In this document: piece after piece, positions 33,037 through 44,218 of the stretch
Position numbering within the stretch: the first letter of the stretch is position 1
Layout of the letters: each line of letters opens with the position of its first letter
Source: Propioniciclava tarda
GTDB lineage: Bacteria > Actinomycetota > Actinomycetes > Propionibacteriales > Propionibacteriaceae
Length of the DNA: 64,000 bases
Reading direction: 5' to 3'
Assembly: GCF_900182665.1 (NCBI RefSeq)
Contig: NZ_FXTL01000002.1
Location: forward strand, 1 to 64,000
The notes under the pieces: model-generated
The model's input: only the letters and a program-made list of their open reading frames with translations
Told to the model about the DNA's origin: nothing
Database searches by the model: none
Made by a program: the position numbers and the translations under genes

Positions 33037-34038
33037 GTGGGCCGCGCATCGTTCCCCCAAGCCACCCGCCCGCCCGAAGAGAAACGGCCCCTCTTGCATC
33101 CGCACGGACCAGGAAACATCCCGCTGGCCATCGTCGTCATGGTCTTTGCGTCGCTGTTCTTCGCCACGGGCGCGACCCTGCAGCACACCGTCATCGGCCG
33201 GATGATCGACCACACCGCCGAGAACAAGACCATGGGACGCCGCCAGCTGATCGCGATGGTGACGAACCCCAAGTGGCTCGGGGCGCTGCTCGTCGTCATC
33301 TGCGGCTTCACGCTGCACGTCACGGCGATCACCATGGCGCCGGTCACGGTGATTCAGCCCTTGGGCATCCTCGCCGTGCCGTGGTCGATCCTGATGGCGT
33401 CCAAGATCCACGGCCACAAGATCTCGCCCAAGATGTGGCTGGCGGTGCTGATCACGCTCGCCGGCATCGTGATGTTCACCTCGACGGCCGCCGCGAACGC
33501 CGCCCCCGACCACAACACGCACCCGGAGGCCGTGCTGCGTGGCTCCCTGGTGGTTTACGCGCTGGGCTGCTTTTTCGCCGTCCTGGCGGTCAAGGGTCGC
33601 TCAGCCCTGTGGCGGTCGCTGTGGTGGGCGACGGGCGGGTCCTTCTTGTTCGGGCTCTCGTCGGCGCAGATCAAGGCCATCAGCGTCATGATGCGCAACG
33701 GCCAAGGGTTCGTCGGCTCGACGTGGTTCTACGTGATGATGGTGATCTTCGCGCTCACCCTGGCCACGGGCGGGATCATGATCCAGCAGGGCTACGCCTG
33801 CGGGCCTGCCGAGGTGGTCGTGGGGTCGATGGACACCACCGACCCGATCGTCGGCGTCACGTTCGGCCTGATCCTGCTCGGCGAAGGCGTGAACATCGAT
33901 GCGCTGGAGGCGTCCTTCATGGCGGTTGCGGCGATCATCGCGGTGTCCGGCGTGGTCATCCTCCTGCGCAACCACCCGAACGCCACGAACACGCACGCGC
34001 CGCGCGCGGCAGTGCTAGGCGGTGATCGGCAGGGCTGA
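33037..34038 (+). CDS. DMT-superfamily transporter (EamA/NIPA-like)
   Basis: An integral membrane protein with about nine or ten hydrophobic segments, starting IPLAIVVMVFASLFFATGATLQH and with a TMAPVTVIQPLGILAVPWS segment typical of drug/metabolite transporters. Substrate unknown. The start is uncertain. GTG 33037 overlaps a good -10 box (TACTGT, 33033-33038), so the true start may be downstream, for example TTG 33094. The 3' end overlaps the convergent neighbour by 24 nt. Confidence 0.75.
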   Translation: MGRASFPQATRPPEEKRPLLHPHGPGNIPLAIVVMVFASLFFATGATLQHTVIGRMIDHTAENKTMGRRQLIAMVTNPKWLGALLVVICGFTLHVTAITMAPVTVIQPLGILAVPWSILMASKIHGHKISPKMWLAVLITLAGIVMFTSTAAANAAPDHNTHPEAVLRGSLVVYALGCFFAVLAVKGRSALWRSLWWATGGSFLFGLSSAQIKAISVMMRNGQGFVGSTWFYVMMVIFALTLATGGIMIQQGYACGPAEVVVGSMDTTDPIVGVTFGLILLGEGVNIDALEASFMAVAAIIAVSGVVILLRNHPNATNTHAPRAAVLGGDRQG

Positions 34039-34686
34039 AATGGCCCGGCCACCGCGCGTCGTCAAGAACAACGTCGACTCTGCGTGCGGTAACGCCAAGA
34101 AGATGTAGCCGTCGGCCACCTGGCCGTTGGTGATCGAGCCCGTCGTCAGCTCGGGCTGGCGTCCGCCCCGAGTCGGCCGGATGGCATCGGACGCCCCCTT
34201 CGCGTAGGCCTGGAAGCCGTAGGTCACGGTACCGCTCGAGGCGTACACGCGGATATGGACGCTCACTCCCTGGTCCGTCCACTCGCGGTCCACGACCTCC
34301 CAGCGTCCGGTGGACGTGGTGTCGCCGGGCATCGTGAACGGCATCCCCGGAAGGGCCGAGGTGGACGTACCGGACGTCGGGGTGGGCGCCGGCGTCGGTT
34401 TGTCGCCACGGAGGAACACGCCCGCGAACAGCACGGCCACCAAGATGAGCCCGACCGCGACCGCCACGATGACGGACGTCTTGACGCGCGGTGCGGCGTA
34501 GGCGTTGATGTCGGCGCGCGTGGACGGAGGCTGGGGGGCGCCCGGGGGCGTCCAGGGGGCGCCGGGCTGTGAGGGCAGAGGGTACTGAGGCGAGGGCGGC
34601 TGCCACGACGCGTACGGGCCCAGTGGCACCGGGGGCTGAGCCGGGTCACTCGGTGGCTGCGAGAACGGTGGGCGAGGGTCGCTCAT
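34015..34686 (-). CDS. Pro-rich membrane-anchored protein
   Basis: 223 aa. A cytoplasmic Pro/Gln/Ser-rich N-terminus of about 75 residues is followed by one TM helix (about 85-105), a Pro/Thr linker and an external beta-rich domain of about 100 residues. ATG 34686 is chosen because GGAG lies 7 nt upstream; a longer frame would cover the DUF4192 promoter. The family is not recognised, although the layout is common in actinobacterial envelope proteins. Confidence 0.65.
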   Translation of the reverse strand: MSDPRPPFSQPPSDPAQPPVPLGPYASWQPPSPQYPLPSQPGAPWTPPGAPQPPSTRADINAYAAPRVKTSVIVAVAVGLILVAVLFAGVFLRGDKPTPAPTPTSGTSTSALPGMPFTMPGDTTSTGRWEVVDREWTDQGVSVHIRVYASSGTVTYGFQAYAKGASDAIRPTRGGRQPELTTGSITNGQVADGYIFLALPHAESTLFLTTRGGRAISALPITA

Positions 34687-34786
34687 GGTGGCTCCAGGGT
34701 ACCGGCGGGTTCCCGTTCGCCGAACCGTCCGAAATCGACCTGTGGATGATGACGGATTTGGCCGGTTCGCGCCTCTATTGAAGGGC

Positions 34787-35734
34787 ATGAGCAACAAACG
34801 TCAACGAGGGACGCCGACCGTGCGCGTCCGCGGCCTGTCCGACCTGATCCACCTCGTGCCCAGCATGCTGGGCTTCCACCCCGAAGAGTCCTTGGTGGTG
34901 GTGTGCCTAGACGAAGGCCGGGTGGCGGTGACCGCCCGGGCGGACTTGGCGCGCCTGACCTGCGCCGATGACATCGACGACTGCTTCGGCGCGCTGTGGG
35001 ATCGCTACCCGAGCTGCGCCTGCGTCGTGATCGCCTTCTCGACGGACGCCGAGGCGGCGTGGTCCGTGGTGGAGGACTTCATCGGCGAGCTGCCGGCCGA
35101 CGTGTGGGTGGACGCCGCCCACGTCGACGGGCACGCGTGGTTCGACGCGCCGTTCGGGGTCGCTCATCGCTACGACCCACCTAGCAGCGCCGTCGCCGCC
35201 GAGGCCGCCTACTGGGGGGTGAACGTCCTGCCCGACCGTGGGTCACTCGCAGCCACGCTCCAGCCGGTGATCAGCCGACCCGAGATGGATCAGGCCCTGG
35301 CCCGCGTGATCGCGATTGAGCCGACCACGACCGTGGCGTCCGCGCTGGACGTGTTGGCGTCGCTGTCGGCGAGCCCGCGTCCACCGTCTGCCCACGAGGC
35401 GTCCATGCTCGCCGTGGCTGCCTTCAGCCCGGCCTTCGCCGACGTCGTGGTCGGCGACATCGAACACCGGACGGCGGGAGGGGTGCGAGCCCTGTGGACC
35501 GACGTCGTGCGCCGAGTGCCGCCCTTCGCGGGCGGAATGGCTGCCGTCTTCGTCGGGATGGCCGCCTGGGTCTCGGGTGACGGCGCCCTGGTGAACGTCT
35601 GCCTGGAACGGGCCGTGGACTCCGCCGGGGGGAACCAGTGGTTCCGGTTCTTGGAGATCGCCGCGCGAGTGGCGCTGCCGCCGAGCCAGTGGGGCGAGGT
35701 CCGGACGGAACTGGTGCGTGGGCGGGCTGCCTGA
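34787..35734 (+). CDS. DUF4192 domain protein
   Basis: 315 aa, starting with the family's RGLSDLIHLVPSMLGFHPEESLVVVCL signature (two conserved halves). DUF4192 is widespread in actinobacteria and has no assigned function. No signal peptide or TM helix. GAAGGG lies close to ATG 34787. It is divergent from the Pro-rich membrane protein. Confidence 0.8.
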   Translation: MSNKRQRGTPTVRVRGLSDLIHLVPSMLGFHPEESLVVVCLDEGRVAVTARADLARLTCADDIDDCFGALWDRYPSCACVVIAFSTDAEAAWSVVEDFIGELPADVWVDAAHVDGHAWFDAPFGVAHRYDPPSSAVAAEAAYWGVNVLPDRGSLAATLQPVISRPEMDQALARVIAIEPTTTVASALDVLASLSASPRPPSAHEASMLAVAAFSPAFADVVVGDIEHRTAGGVRALWTDVVRRVPPFAGGMAAVFVGMAAWVSGDGALVNVCLERAVDSAGGNQWFRFLEIAARVALPPSQWGEVRTELVRGRAA

Positions 35735-35771
35735 GGGGTCGTCCGCGCACTGCAGGGTCTGCGGCATGGTT

Positions 35772-35883
35772 TAGAGTTCTCCCGTGGCTTGCTTCGAACA
35801 CACTGCGCGACTTCTTCGCTAGCCGCGTCACGGCACGGTGACGCGGCGCCCCTTCACGCCTGTCGGCGGGCGAGGGGCTTTTT
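35772..35883 (+). promoter_or_regulatory. Transcription attenuator of leuS
   Basis: A compact leader: -10 box TAGAGT (35772-35777); a leaderless 12-codon leader peptide; a perfect 10-bp hairpin GCCGCGTCAC/GTGACGCGGC (35822-35847) beginning on the leader stop codon; then a terminator (GCCCCT...AGGGGC, 35848-35878) and TTTTT (35879-35883). The leuS ribosome site follows 36 nt later. The arrangement fits ribosome-mediated attenuation in which stalling at leucine codons alters the hairpins. The alternative antiterminator pairing was not worked out. Confidence 0.7.
35784..35822 (+). CDS. leuS leader peptide
   Basis: GTG 35784 opens a 12-codon frame, [12 protein letters not shown], 6 nt after the -10 box. 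Residues 10 and 11 are leucine, both encoded by CTT, a codon rarely used in this GC-rich window, and the TAG stop forms part of the first hairpin. It would act as the leucine sensor for leuS. The peptide itself probably has no function. Confidence 0.6.
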   Translation: MACFEHTARLLR

Positions 35884-35926
35884 CATGTCAGGGCACGAAG
35901 CAACCGAACAAACCAAGGAGATACGC

Positions 35927-38404
<2,478 letters not shown>

Positions 38405-38500
38405 GACTCCTCAAAGCGGCGTCGGTTGGCTGGCGTTGCCGAGGCAGCTGCAATCGCTGCGACAAGGTCAGACGTCGATGGTCAGGCTTTCTCTCGGGCG

Positions 38501-39493
38501 TCAGGGCACGGCCAGTTGGGCGACCAGGCCGAGGTGATCGGTCCCGTCGATCTGGAACGTCCTGATCGCGGTCGCCTGTAGGCGGCTGCCCACGAGCACG
38601 TGGTCGATGGCGATGACGGGCGGTAGCGCCCCGTGCGAGGGATAGGTCGGCAGCCACCCGACCCCCGTCGCCTCAGCCGCGTCTTTGAAGCCGAGCTCAC
38701 GGACCCTGCGCAGGGGCGCGTGATCCAGGGTGGCTGCGAAGTCGCCCGCCAGCACCACCGGCTCGGACGCGTAGCGTTGCGCGGCGTCGGCGAGCAGGCG
38801 TTGGTCTGACCGCCAGGTCTCGAACTCGTGCAGCGGGTTCCTGGGGCGTGCGGTGATGAACACGACGTCACCGCCTGCGTTGGAGATCCTGACGACGTAC
38901 TGGTCGTTGAGGGTTGGCAACTGCTCGACGAGGGCGAGCGGCCGCCGCGACAGCACCATCGTCCCGTGGTCGCTCTCGTAGCCCATCGTGGTGTAGCCGA
39001 GCGGCGCGGTGCCGATGCGCTCGCGGAAGTCCGCCAGGGCGCCTCCCTTCTCCAGCGCGGTGAGGAGCGGTTCCTGGACCTCAAGCAGCATGACGACGTC
39101 CGGCCGCTCCGCGGCCAGTTGGGACGCCAGCGCGTCGGGGTCCGCTTTGCCGAAGTTCGTGTTCAGGACCAGCAGGGTGAGCGAGGCGATCCCTCCGGTC
39201 GACATGGGACGTGGCCAGGGCGGATGCGCCAGGGCTGCCTGCAGGAGGGCCGCAGCCAAGCAGAGGCTGCAGAGCAACCGCGCGAGGCGTCCGCGGGCGC
39301 TCGCCGCGGCCACGACGGCAGCGAGGCACCACACGAGGATGCCGAAGGGGACGAACGCTGCCAGCAGCGTGGCCAGGCGGTGCCGTTCTTGGAGCTCTGG
39401 TGCGGCGCTGAGCGCCAGCAGGGTGCCACCGAGCAGCACGAGGGGGAGCGCCGCCGCCCAGCCCAGCAGACGCCACACCCTCGCTCTGGTCAC
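38501..39493 (-). CDS. Endonuclease/exonuclease/phosphatase-family membrane protein
   Basis: 330 aa. Three TM helices at the N-terminus (about 10-85) are followed by an external EEP domain: LLVLNTNFGKADPDALA, the metal-binding Glu in VVMLLEVQEP, LAGDFAATLDHAPL and the terminal IDHVLV and GTDHLGLVAQL His motifs. The active-site set of Asn, Glu, Asp-Asn-like and His is largely there, though the usual GDFN reads GDFA. Typical substrates are phosphodiesters, or lipids in the sphingomyelinase branch. GTG 39493 is the likely start. It is divergent from comEA. Confidence 0.75.
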   Translation of the reverse strand: MTRARVWRLLGWAAALPLVLLGGTLLALSAAPELQERHRLATLLAAFVPFGILVWCLAAVVAAASARGRLARLLCSLCLAAALLQAALAHPPWPRPMSTGGIASLTLLVLNTNFGKADPDALASQLAAERPDVVMLLEVQEPLLTALEKGGALADFRERIGTAPLGYTTMGYESDHGTMVLSRRPLALVEQLPTLNDQYVVRISNAGGDVVFITARPRNPLHEFETWRSDQRLLADAAQRYASEPVVLAGDFAATLDHAPLRRVRELGFKDAAEATGVGWLPTYPSHGALPPVIAIDHVLVGSRLQATAIRTFQIDGTDHLGLVAQLAVP

Positions 39494-39593
39494 GCGGCCA
39501 CGATGCCAGAGTTCGCCCTGGGTCGACTCGGCGCCGCTGAGTTGTCCACAGATTTCGCCCGTCTGCAAAAAGTGAGGCCTCCACGCCCAATGT

Positions 39594-40415
39594 GTGAGCG
39601 TGACGGACAGGTCGGCGCGGGGCGCGGTCGAGGGCGACGTTCTGCGCGCCCGGTTGGAGGCGCTGTTCGGCCCACCGGGACGCGAGCCAAAGGTCGTTGC
39701 ATCTGGTGTCGATCGCGTCGAGGCCGTCGGGCCAGTCGAATCGCCTTCGCCGCCTGGACTGCCCGGCGACCAGCGGTCGGACGCCGTCGGCTCGGCGCTC
39801 CGGCGGCGGGCGATGGCCTTCGCCCGCGAGCACCTGGTGGTGGTCGCGATCATCGCTCTCGCGGGCTGCCTGTGGGCGGCCTACTCGATGACGCAGGCGC
39901 GGACAGTTCCGCTGGCAGTCACGAGCGCTGCTCCGACGGCCATGCCGTCAGCTGGGACGCCGTCGGCGGTGCCGCCGATCCAGGTTCACGTGGTGGGGGC
40001 GGTGGTGCACCCAGGGGTCGTCCGGCTGAGTCCGGGCTCCAGGGTCGAGGACGCCATCGCGGCGGCCGGCGGCTTGACCCCTGAAGCCCAGCCGGGTCAG
40101 CTGAATCTGGCGGCCGTCCTCATTGACGGCTCGCAGATCGTCATCGGAACGAAGGCCCAGCCGGCCGGTGAGGTGCGTTCGCCGCAGGGGTCGTCGGCTG
40201 CCGGCGGCACCGCCGGTAGTGGCGGGCTGGTGAACCTCAACACGGCCACGGTCGACCAGTTGGACACCCTGCCCGGGGTTGGTCCGGTCACGGCGCAGGC
40301 GATCCTCGCCTGGCGCGAGAAGCACGGAAAGTTCTCGCGCGTCCAGGAAATTCAAGAAGTGGACGGCATCGGACCCAAGACCTACGCCCAGTTGGCGCCT
40401 AAGGTCACGGTCTGA
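39594..40415 (+). CDS. comEA: Competence protein ComEA
   Basis: 273-aa membrane-anchored DNA receptor. A cytoplasmic N-terminus of about 75 residues, a TM helix (about 78-97), a Pro/Ala linker, an SLBB domain (VHVVGAVVHPGVVRL, about 130-185), and a C-terminal helix-hairpin-helix pair (VNLNTATVDQLDTLPGVG, IQEVDGIGPKTYAQL) that binds dsDNA. GTG 39594 or GTG 39600 may start it. The TGATG junction couples it to comEC. Confidence 0.93.
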   Translation: MSVTDRSARGAVEGDVLRARLEALFGPPGREPKVVASGVDRVEAVGPVESPSPPGLPGDQRSDAVGSALRRRAMAFAREHLVVVAIIALAGCLWAAYSMTQARTVPLAVTSAAPTAMPSAGTPSAVPPIQVHVVGAVVHPGVVRLSPGSRVEDAIAAAGGLTPEAQPGQLNLAAVLIDGSQIVIGTKAQPAGEVRSPQGSSAAGGTAGSGGLVNLNTATVDQLDTLPGVGPVTAQAILAWREKHGKFSRVQEIQEVDGIGPKTYAQLAPKVTV

Positions 40416-42721
40416 TGCGCCGAACGGACGCCCGGCCGCTGGTGTTGGGCTGCTCGGCGTGGGCCGGCGCCTGGCTCGCGACGTCGGGCGAGCAGACCTG
40501 GTGGCTGGGTGGTGCGCTCGCCGCGGCCGTTGTCGGGCTGGTCGGCCTTCGCGTGCGGCGACGCTTGCTGGTGGCCTGCGCCGTGCTGGCGCTAGGGGCA
40601 CTGCTCGGGGGAGTCGTCCGGGTGGTGGGGCTCGCGTCCGGCGAGGTCGCCTACCTGGCGCGGGAGGGCGCCGTGGTCGAGATCGAGGCGGTGCTCCAGG
40701 GTGGGCCGCGGGTGTTCCTGGCCTCTGGGACCCGGCCGCAATCCTGGATGAGCCGGGCCGTCGTCACCCGCCTCAGCGGACGCGACGGTGAATGGTTGGC
40801 CGGCACCCCAGTCGAACTCAGCGCGACCGGCGATGACGTGCAACAGTGGCGCCGCCTGGCGCCCGGGACGACCGTTCGGGTGGCGGTCCGGCTCGGCCAG
40901 GCCGGCCCGGAGGACGGTCTTGCCGCCCTCACCAGGGCACGCGGCAGGCCGGTTCTACTCGCCCCGCCCGGGGGAGTGGACGCCGCGGTCGAGGCCGTCC
41001 GCTCCGGGCTACGCCGGGCCAGTGACGGACTGGATCCCGACGCCCGCGCACTCGTTCCGGCGTTGGTGGTGGGCGACACCAGCCTGATGAGTCCGGACCT
41101 GACGGCCCGGTTCAAGACGACCGGCTTGACCCACTTGACCGCAGTGTCGGGCGCGAACCTGGTCTTACTGATGGTGTTCGTGCGGGCCGCCGTGGTCCGG
41201 CTCGGGGTCCGCGGCAGGCTCCTTACCGGCGTCCTGGCCGGAACGGTGCTGGGGTTCGTCACGCTCTGCCTCGCCGAGCCCAGCGTGGTCCGGGCCGCGG
41301 CCATGGGCATGGTCGGGCTCGCCGCCCTCGGCACGAGCACCCGCTCCCGCCAGGGGCTGCGCTACCTCGCGGTCGCCGTGTTGGCGCTCACGCTCTGGGA
41401 CCCTTGGATCTCCCGCTCGCTCGGTTTCGCGCTCTCGGTCACGGCCTCCGCGGGACTGCTCTGGTGGGCTGGCCCCTGGACGGAGGCCATGGCGAAGTGG
41501 GCGCCGCGGTGGCTCGCCGAGGCCACGGCCGTTCCGCTCGCCGCGCAGCTGGCGACCCAGCCGATCATCACGGCGATTTCGGGTCAGGTGAGTGTGGTTG
41601 GGGTTCTCGCCAACGCACTGGCAGGACCGCTCGTCGGTCCCGCGACGGTGCTGGGATTCCTCGCCGCCGGAGTGTCGACGCTGTGGCTGCCATTGGCGTC
41701 GGTGCTGGCCTGGGCGGCCGGCTGGTGCGCCCTGGGGCTCTGCTGGATCGCCCGCCTCGGTGCCACCCTCCCGGGCGCCACCACCCCCTGGCCGGCAACG
41801 GGCTGGGCGGTCCTGCTGGTCACCGGCCTGTGCCTGGCCGCCGGCATCCTCGCTCCGCGGGCATTGGCGCAGCGCTGGATCGCTGCGGCCTGCGCGCTGG
41901 CGTTGGTCATCGCCCTCCTGCGCACGCCCAGCCCGCCCGGCTGGCCCCCGCCCGCGTGGTCGATCGTGTCGTGTGACGTCGGCCAAGGCGACGCCACCGT
42001 CATCGCGGCCGGACCAGGGGAGGCGATCGTCGTAGACGCCGGCCCCGACCCGGCCCTGCTCAGCCGCTGCCTGGCTCAGCTCGGCGTCGCCAGGGTCCCG
42101 CTCGTGGTGCTGACGCACCTGCACGCCGATCACGTGTCCGGCCTTCCTACGCTGGTTGGCCGCGGTGTGCATCAGGTCGTGACGTCCGGCGTCCGGACGC
42201 CGGCGTCCGGGCAGGCCCTCGTGCAGCAACTCGTCGGCGAAGGCGTCCGGCACGTGACGGCCCAGGCCGGCGATCGTTGGACCGTCGGCCGGGCGAGCGT
42301 CCAGGTCCTAGCCGCTGAGCCCGTGGGAAGCGACCTCCAACCCGCCGAGGGCGAGTCCTCAGTCGAGAACGACGCGTCCCTGCTGATCCTCGTCGCCGTG
42401 GACGGCATCACGGTTCTCTTGGCCGGCGACACGGAGGACACCGGCCAGGAGCGGCTCATGCGCCTAGCCGGTTCGCTCGACGTGGACGTCCTGCTGGTGC
42501 CTCATCACGGCAGCTCGCGCCAGTACCCGGATTTCCTCGCGGCCACCACCCCGCAGGTGGCCCTCATCAGCGTGGGAGCCAAGAACGACTACGGCCATCC
42601 CACGGCCAAGACGCTGAAGCTCGTTAACAGCTTGACGGGCAACGTGATCCGGACGGACCAACATGGCTCGATCGCGGTCGGCATCGACCAGGGGAGGCTG
42701 GTGCTGACGACGCAACGCTGA
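40415..42721 (+). CDS. comEC: DNA-uptake channel ComEC/Rec2
   Basis: 768-aa polytopic membrane protein. An N-terminal OB-like soluble domain between the first TM helices and the ComEC channel core (LTAVSGANLVLLMVFV region, several TM helices 230-500) are followed by a C-terminal metallo-beta-lactamase domain (DVGQGDATVI, THLHADHVSG, LVPHHGSSRQ), which in ComEC is proposed to degrade the non-transported strand. Full length. Pilus/secretion ATPase genes needed for uptake are not in this window. Confidence 0.95.
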   Translation: MRRTDARPLVLGCSAWAGAWLATSGEQTWWLGGALAAAVVGLVGLRVRRRLLVACAVLALGALLGGVVRVVGLASGEVAYLAREGAVVEIEAVLQGGPRVFLASGTRPQSWMSRAVVTRLSGRDGEWLAGTPVELSATGDDVQQWRRLAPGTTVRVAVRLGQAGPEDGLAALTRARGRPVLLAPPGGVDAAVEAVRSGLRRASDGLDPDARALVPALVVGDTSLMSPDLTARFKTTGLTHLTAVSGANLVLLMVFVRAAVVRLGVRGRLLTGVLAGTVLGFVTLCLAEPSVVRAAAMGMVGLAALGTSTRSRQGLRYLAVAVLALTLWDPWISRSLGFALSVTASAGLLWWAGPWTEAMAKWAPRWLAEATAVPLAAQLATQPIITAISGQVSVVGVLANALAGPLVGPATVLGFLAAGVSTLWLPLASVLAWAAGWCALGLCWIARLGATLPGATTPWPATGWAVLLVTGLCLAAGILAPRALAQRWIAAACALALVIALLRTPSPPGWPPPAWSIVSCDVGQGDATVIAAGPGEAIVVDAGPDPALLSRCLAQLGVARVPLVVLTHLHADHVSGLPTLVGRGVHQVVTSGVRTPASGQALVQQLVGEGVRHVTAQAGDRWTVGRASVQVLAAEPVGSDLQPAEGESSVENDASLLILVAVDGITVLLAGDTEDTGQERLMRLAGSLDVDVLLVPHHGSSRQYPDFLAATTPQVALISVGAKNDYGHPTAKTLKLVNSLTGNVIRTDQHGSIAVGIDQGRLVLTTQR

Positions 42722-42764
42722 CCCGGACGCGAAACTGTCCGCGGTGGCTGGCATGCTGGGGCCC

Positions 42765-43757
42765 GTGGAAGAGACGAGGCGATTCGGGCACGTGGTCCTG
42801 GTATCCGGCCCCGAAACGCTGCTCGCCGAGCGGGCCGTCAAGCGTCTGATCACGGACGCCGGCGCCGAGCGACCCGGCGCGTCGCTGTTCCGGTTGGCCG
42901 CCTCGACCCTGGACGCAGGAGCCCTCGCGGAAGCCACTGGTGGTTCGCTGTTCGCCTCCGATCAGATCGTCGTGATCGAGGGGCTCGATGATCTCCCGCA
43001 AGACCTGTTCGACGCGGTCGTCTCGCTGGCCACGTCGCGAGTCGAGGACCTGGCGCTCGTGCTGGTTCACCCCGGGGGAATGAAGGGCAAGGGTCTGCTC
43101 GATCGTCTCAAGAAGACACCCACTCAGGTCATCGACTGCCCCAGCCTGAAGGCCTGGGAGCTGCCCCAGTTCGCCATCTCCGAGGCCCGTCAGGCCGGCG
43201 GACGCCTCGACCAGGCGACGGCCGCCACCTTGGTCGAGGCCTTGGGTGCGGACGTTCGGGCCATCGTCGGAGCGGTGCGCCAACTCCTCGCTGACTCCGA
43301 CGACGGGCACATCACCGAAGCCGTCGCCCGGCGCTACTTTGCCGGCCGGGCCGACGTCACGTCCTTCAGCGTCGCGGACGCCGTCATGGCCGGACGACGC
43401 GACGAAGCGCTAGGCCAACTCCGCTGGGCCCTCGAGAACGGTGTAGCCCCGGTGCTGGTGTGCAGCGCCATGGCTGCCGCCCTGCGCAGCCTGGGCCGCT
43501 ACCTGGACGCCCGTGAGGGGCGCGTCCGGGACGCCGATCTGGCGCGCGTGGTCGGCGTCCCACCGTGGAAGATCAAGGACCTGAACCGACAATCCCGCGA
43601 CTGGACGCCGCACGGCCTGGCCGCCTCGATCGGCACCGTGGCCCGCGTCGATGCGGAGATCAAGGGGGCGGCGTCCGACCCGGGGTTCTCGCTGGAACAG
43701 ATGGTGATCGAGGTCGCCGGGCACCGTGGACGCCGGCCCGAGGCGTCCCACCACTGA
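42765..43757 (+). CDS. holA: DNA polymerase III delta subunit HolA
   Basis: Clamp-loader subunit, 330 aa, with VVLVSGPETLLAERAV at the N-terminus and the central LVLVHPGGMKGKGLLDRLKK segment typical of actinobacterial HolA (quoted here up to about residue 115). GTG 42765 is preferred, 7 nt after a CATGCT -10-like box; the ATG at 42744 lies upstream of that box. It is convergent with rpsT. Confidence 0.92.
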   Translation: MEETRRFGHVVLVSGPETLLAERAVKRLITDAGAERPGASLFRLAASTLDAGALAEATGGSLFASDQIVVIEGLDDLPQDLFDAVVSLATSRVEDLALVLVHPGGMKGKGLLDRLKKTPTQVIDCPSLKAWELPQFAISEARQAGGRLDQATAATLVEALGADVRAIVGAVRQLLADSDDGHITEAVARRYFAGRADVTSFSVADAVMAGRRDEALGQLRWALENGVAPVLVCSAMAAALRSLGRYLDAREGRVRDADLARVVGVPPWKIKDLNRQSRDWTPHGLAASIGTVARVDAEIKGAASDPGFSLEQMVIEVAGHRGRRPEASHH

Positions 43758-43783
43758 CGCAACGCTCGCGCGCCACAACACAA

Positions 43784-43817
43784 CATCGCCCCGGGACCAA
43801 GAGGTCCCAGGGCGATG
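43784..43817. terminator. Bidirectional terminator between holA and rpsT
   Basis: CATCGCCC-c-GGGACC pairs with GGTCCC-a-GGGCGATG around loop AAGA; one mismatched position splits two helices of 6 and 8 bp. Confidence 0.75.
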
Positions 43818-43829
43818 AAGACGTTGAGG

Positions 43830-44090
43830 TCAGACCGACGCGGCAGTCTGAGCGATGGCCGACTTGCGGTTCGCAGCCTGGTTCTTGTGGATGACGCCCT
43901 TGCTGACGGCGCGATCGAGCGCCTTGCACGCGACGCGGGCCAGCTCGGCGGCCTTCTCGGTATCCTCGGCCGCGACGGCCTCCCGGAACTTGCGCACGTG
44001 GGTGCGCAGGGCGGACTTGACGGCCTTGTTGCGCAGGCGCGCCTTCTCGTTGGTGAGAATCCGCTTCTTCTGGGACTTGATGTTTGCCAC
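43830..44090 (-). CDS. rpsT: 30S ribosomal protein S20
   Basis: 86 aa, normal for S20, starting (M)[22 protein letters not shown] and ending in the helical [20 protein letters not shown] region. GTG 44090 has GAAGG 9 nt upstream; the longer frame to 44174 crosses the promoter and is rejected. S20 binds 16S rRNA early in assembly. Confidence 0.97.
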   Translation of the reverse strand: MANIKSQKKRILTNEKARLRNKAVKSALRTHVRKFREAVAAEDTEKAAELARVACKALDRAVSKGVIHKNQAANRKSAIAQTAASV

Positions 44091-44145
44091 TCGAGAAACC
44101 TTCGGTTTGATGAACGGGATGCGCCCACGACGGACGCGATTGCCT

Positions 44146-44174
44146 ACCTTAGCAGCGCGCCGGATGCGCCCCAA
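44146..44174 (-). promoter_or_regulatory. Promoter of rpsT
   Basis: On the minus strand TTGGGG (44174-44169), a 17-nt spacer and TAAGGT (44151-44146), giving a leader of about 48 nt. Confidence 0.55.
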
Positions 44175-44218
44175 ATCGGTTAGGGCAGGCTACGCGGACG
44201 TGAGAGGATATCTCGACT

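Noticed and set aside
35735-35926. T-box riboswitch upstream of leuS
   Set aside because: No T-box consensus or specifier-loop architecture was seen; a short leader peptide with leucine codons and a simple terminator explains the region better.
39542-39550. DnaA box TTGTCCACA upstream of comEA
   Set aside because: It is a single copy with no AT-rich region, dnaA, dnaN or gidA nearby, so it is not an origin and may be chance.
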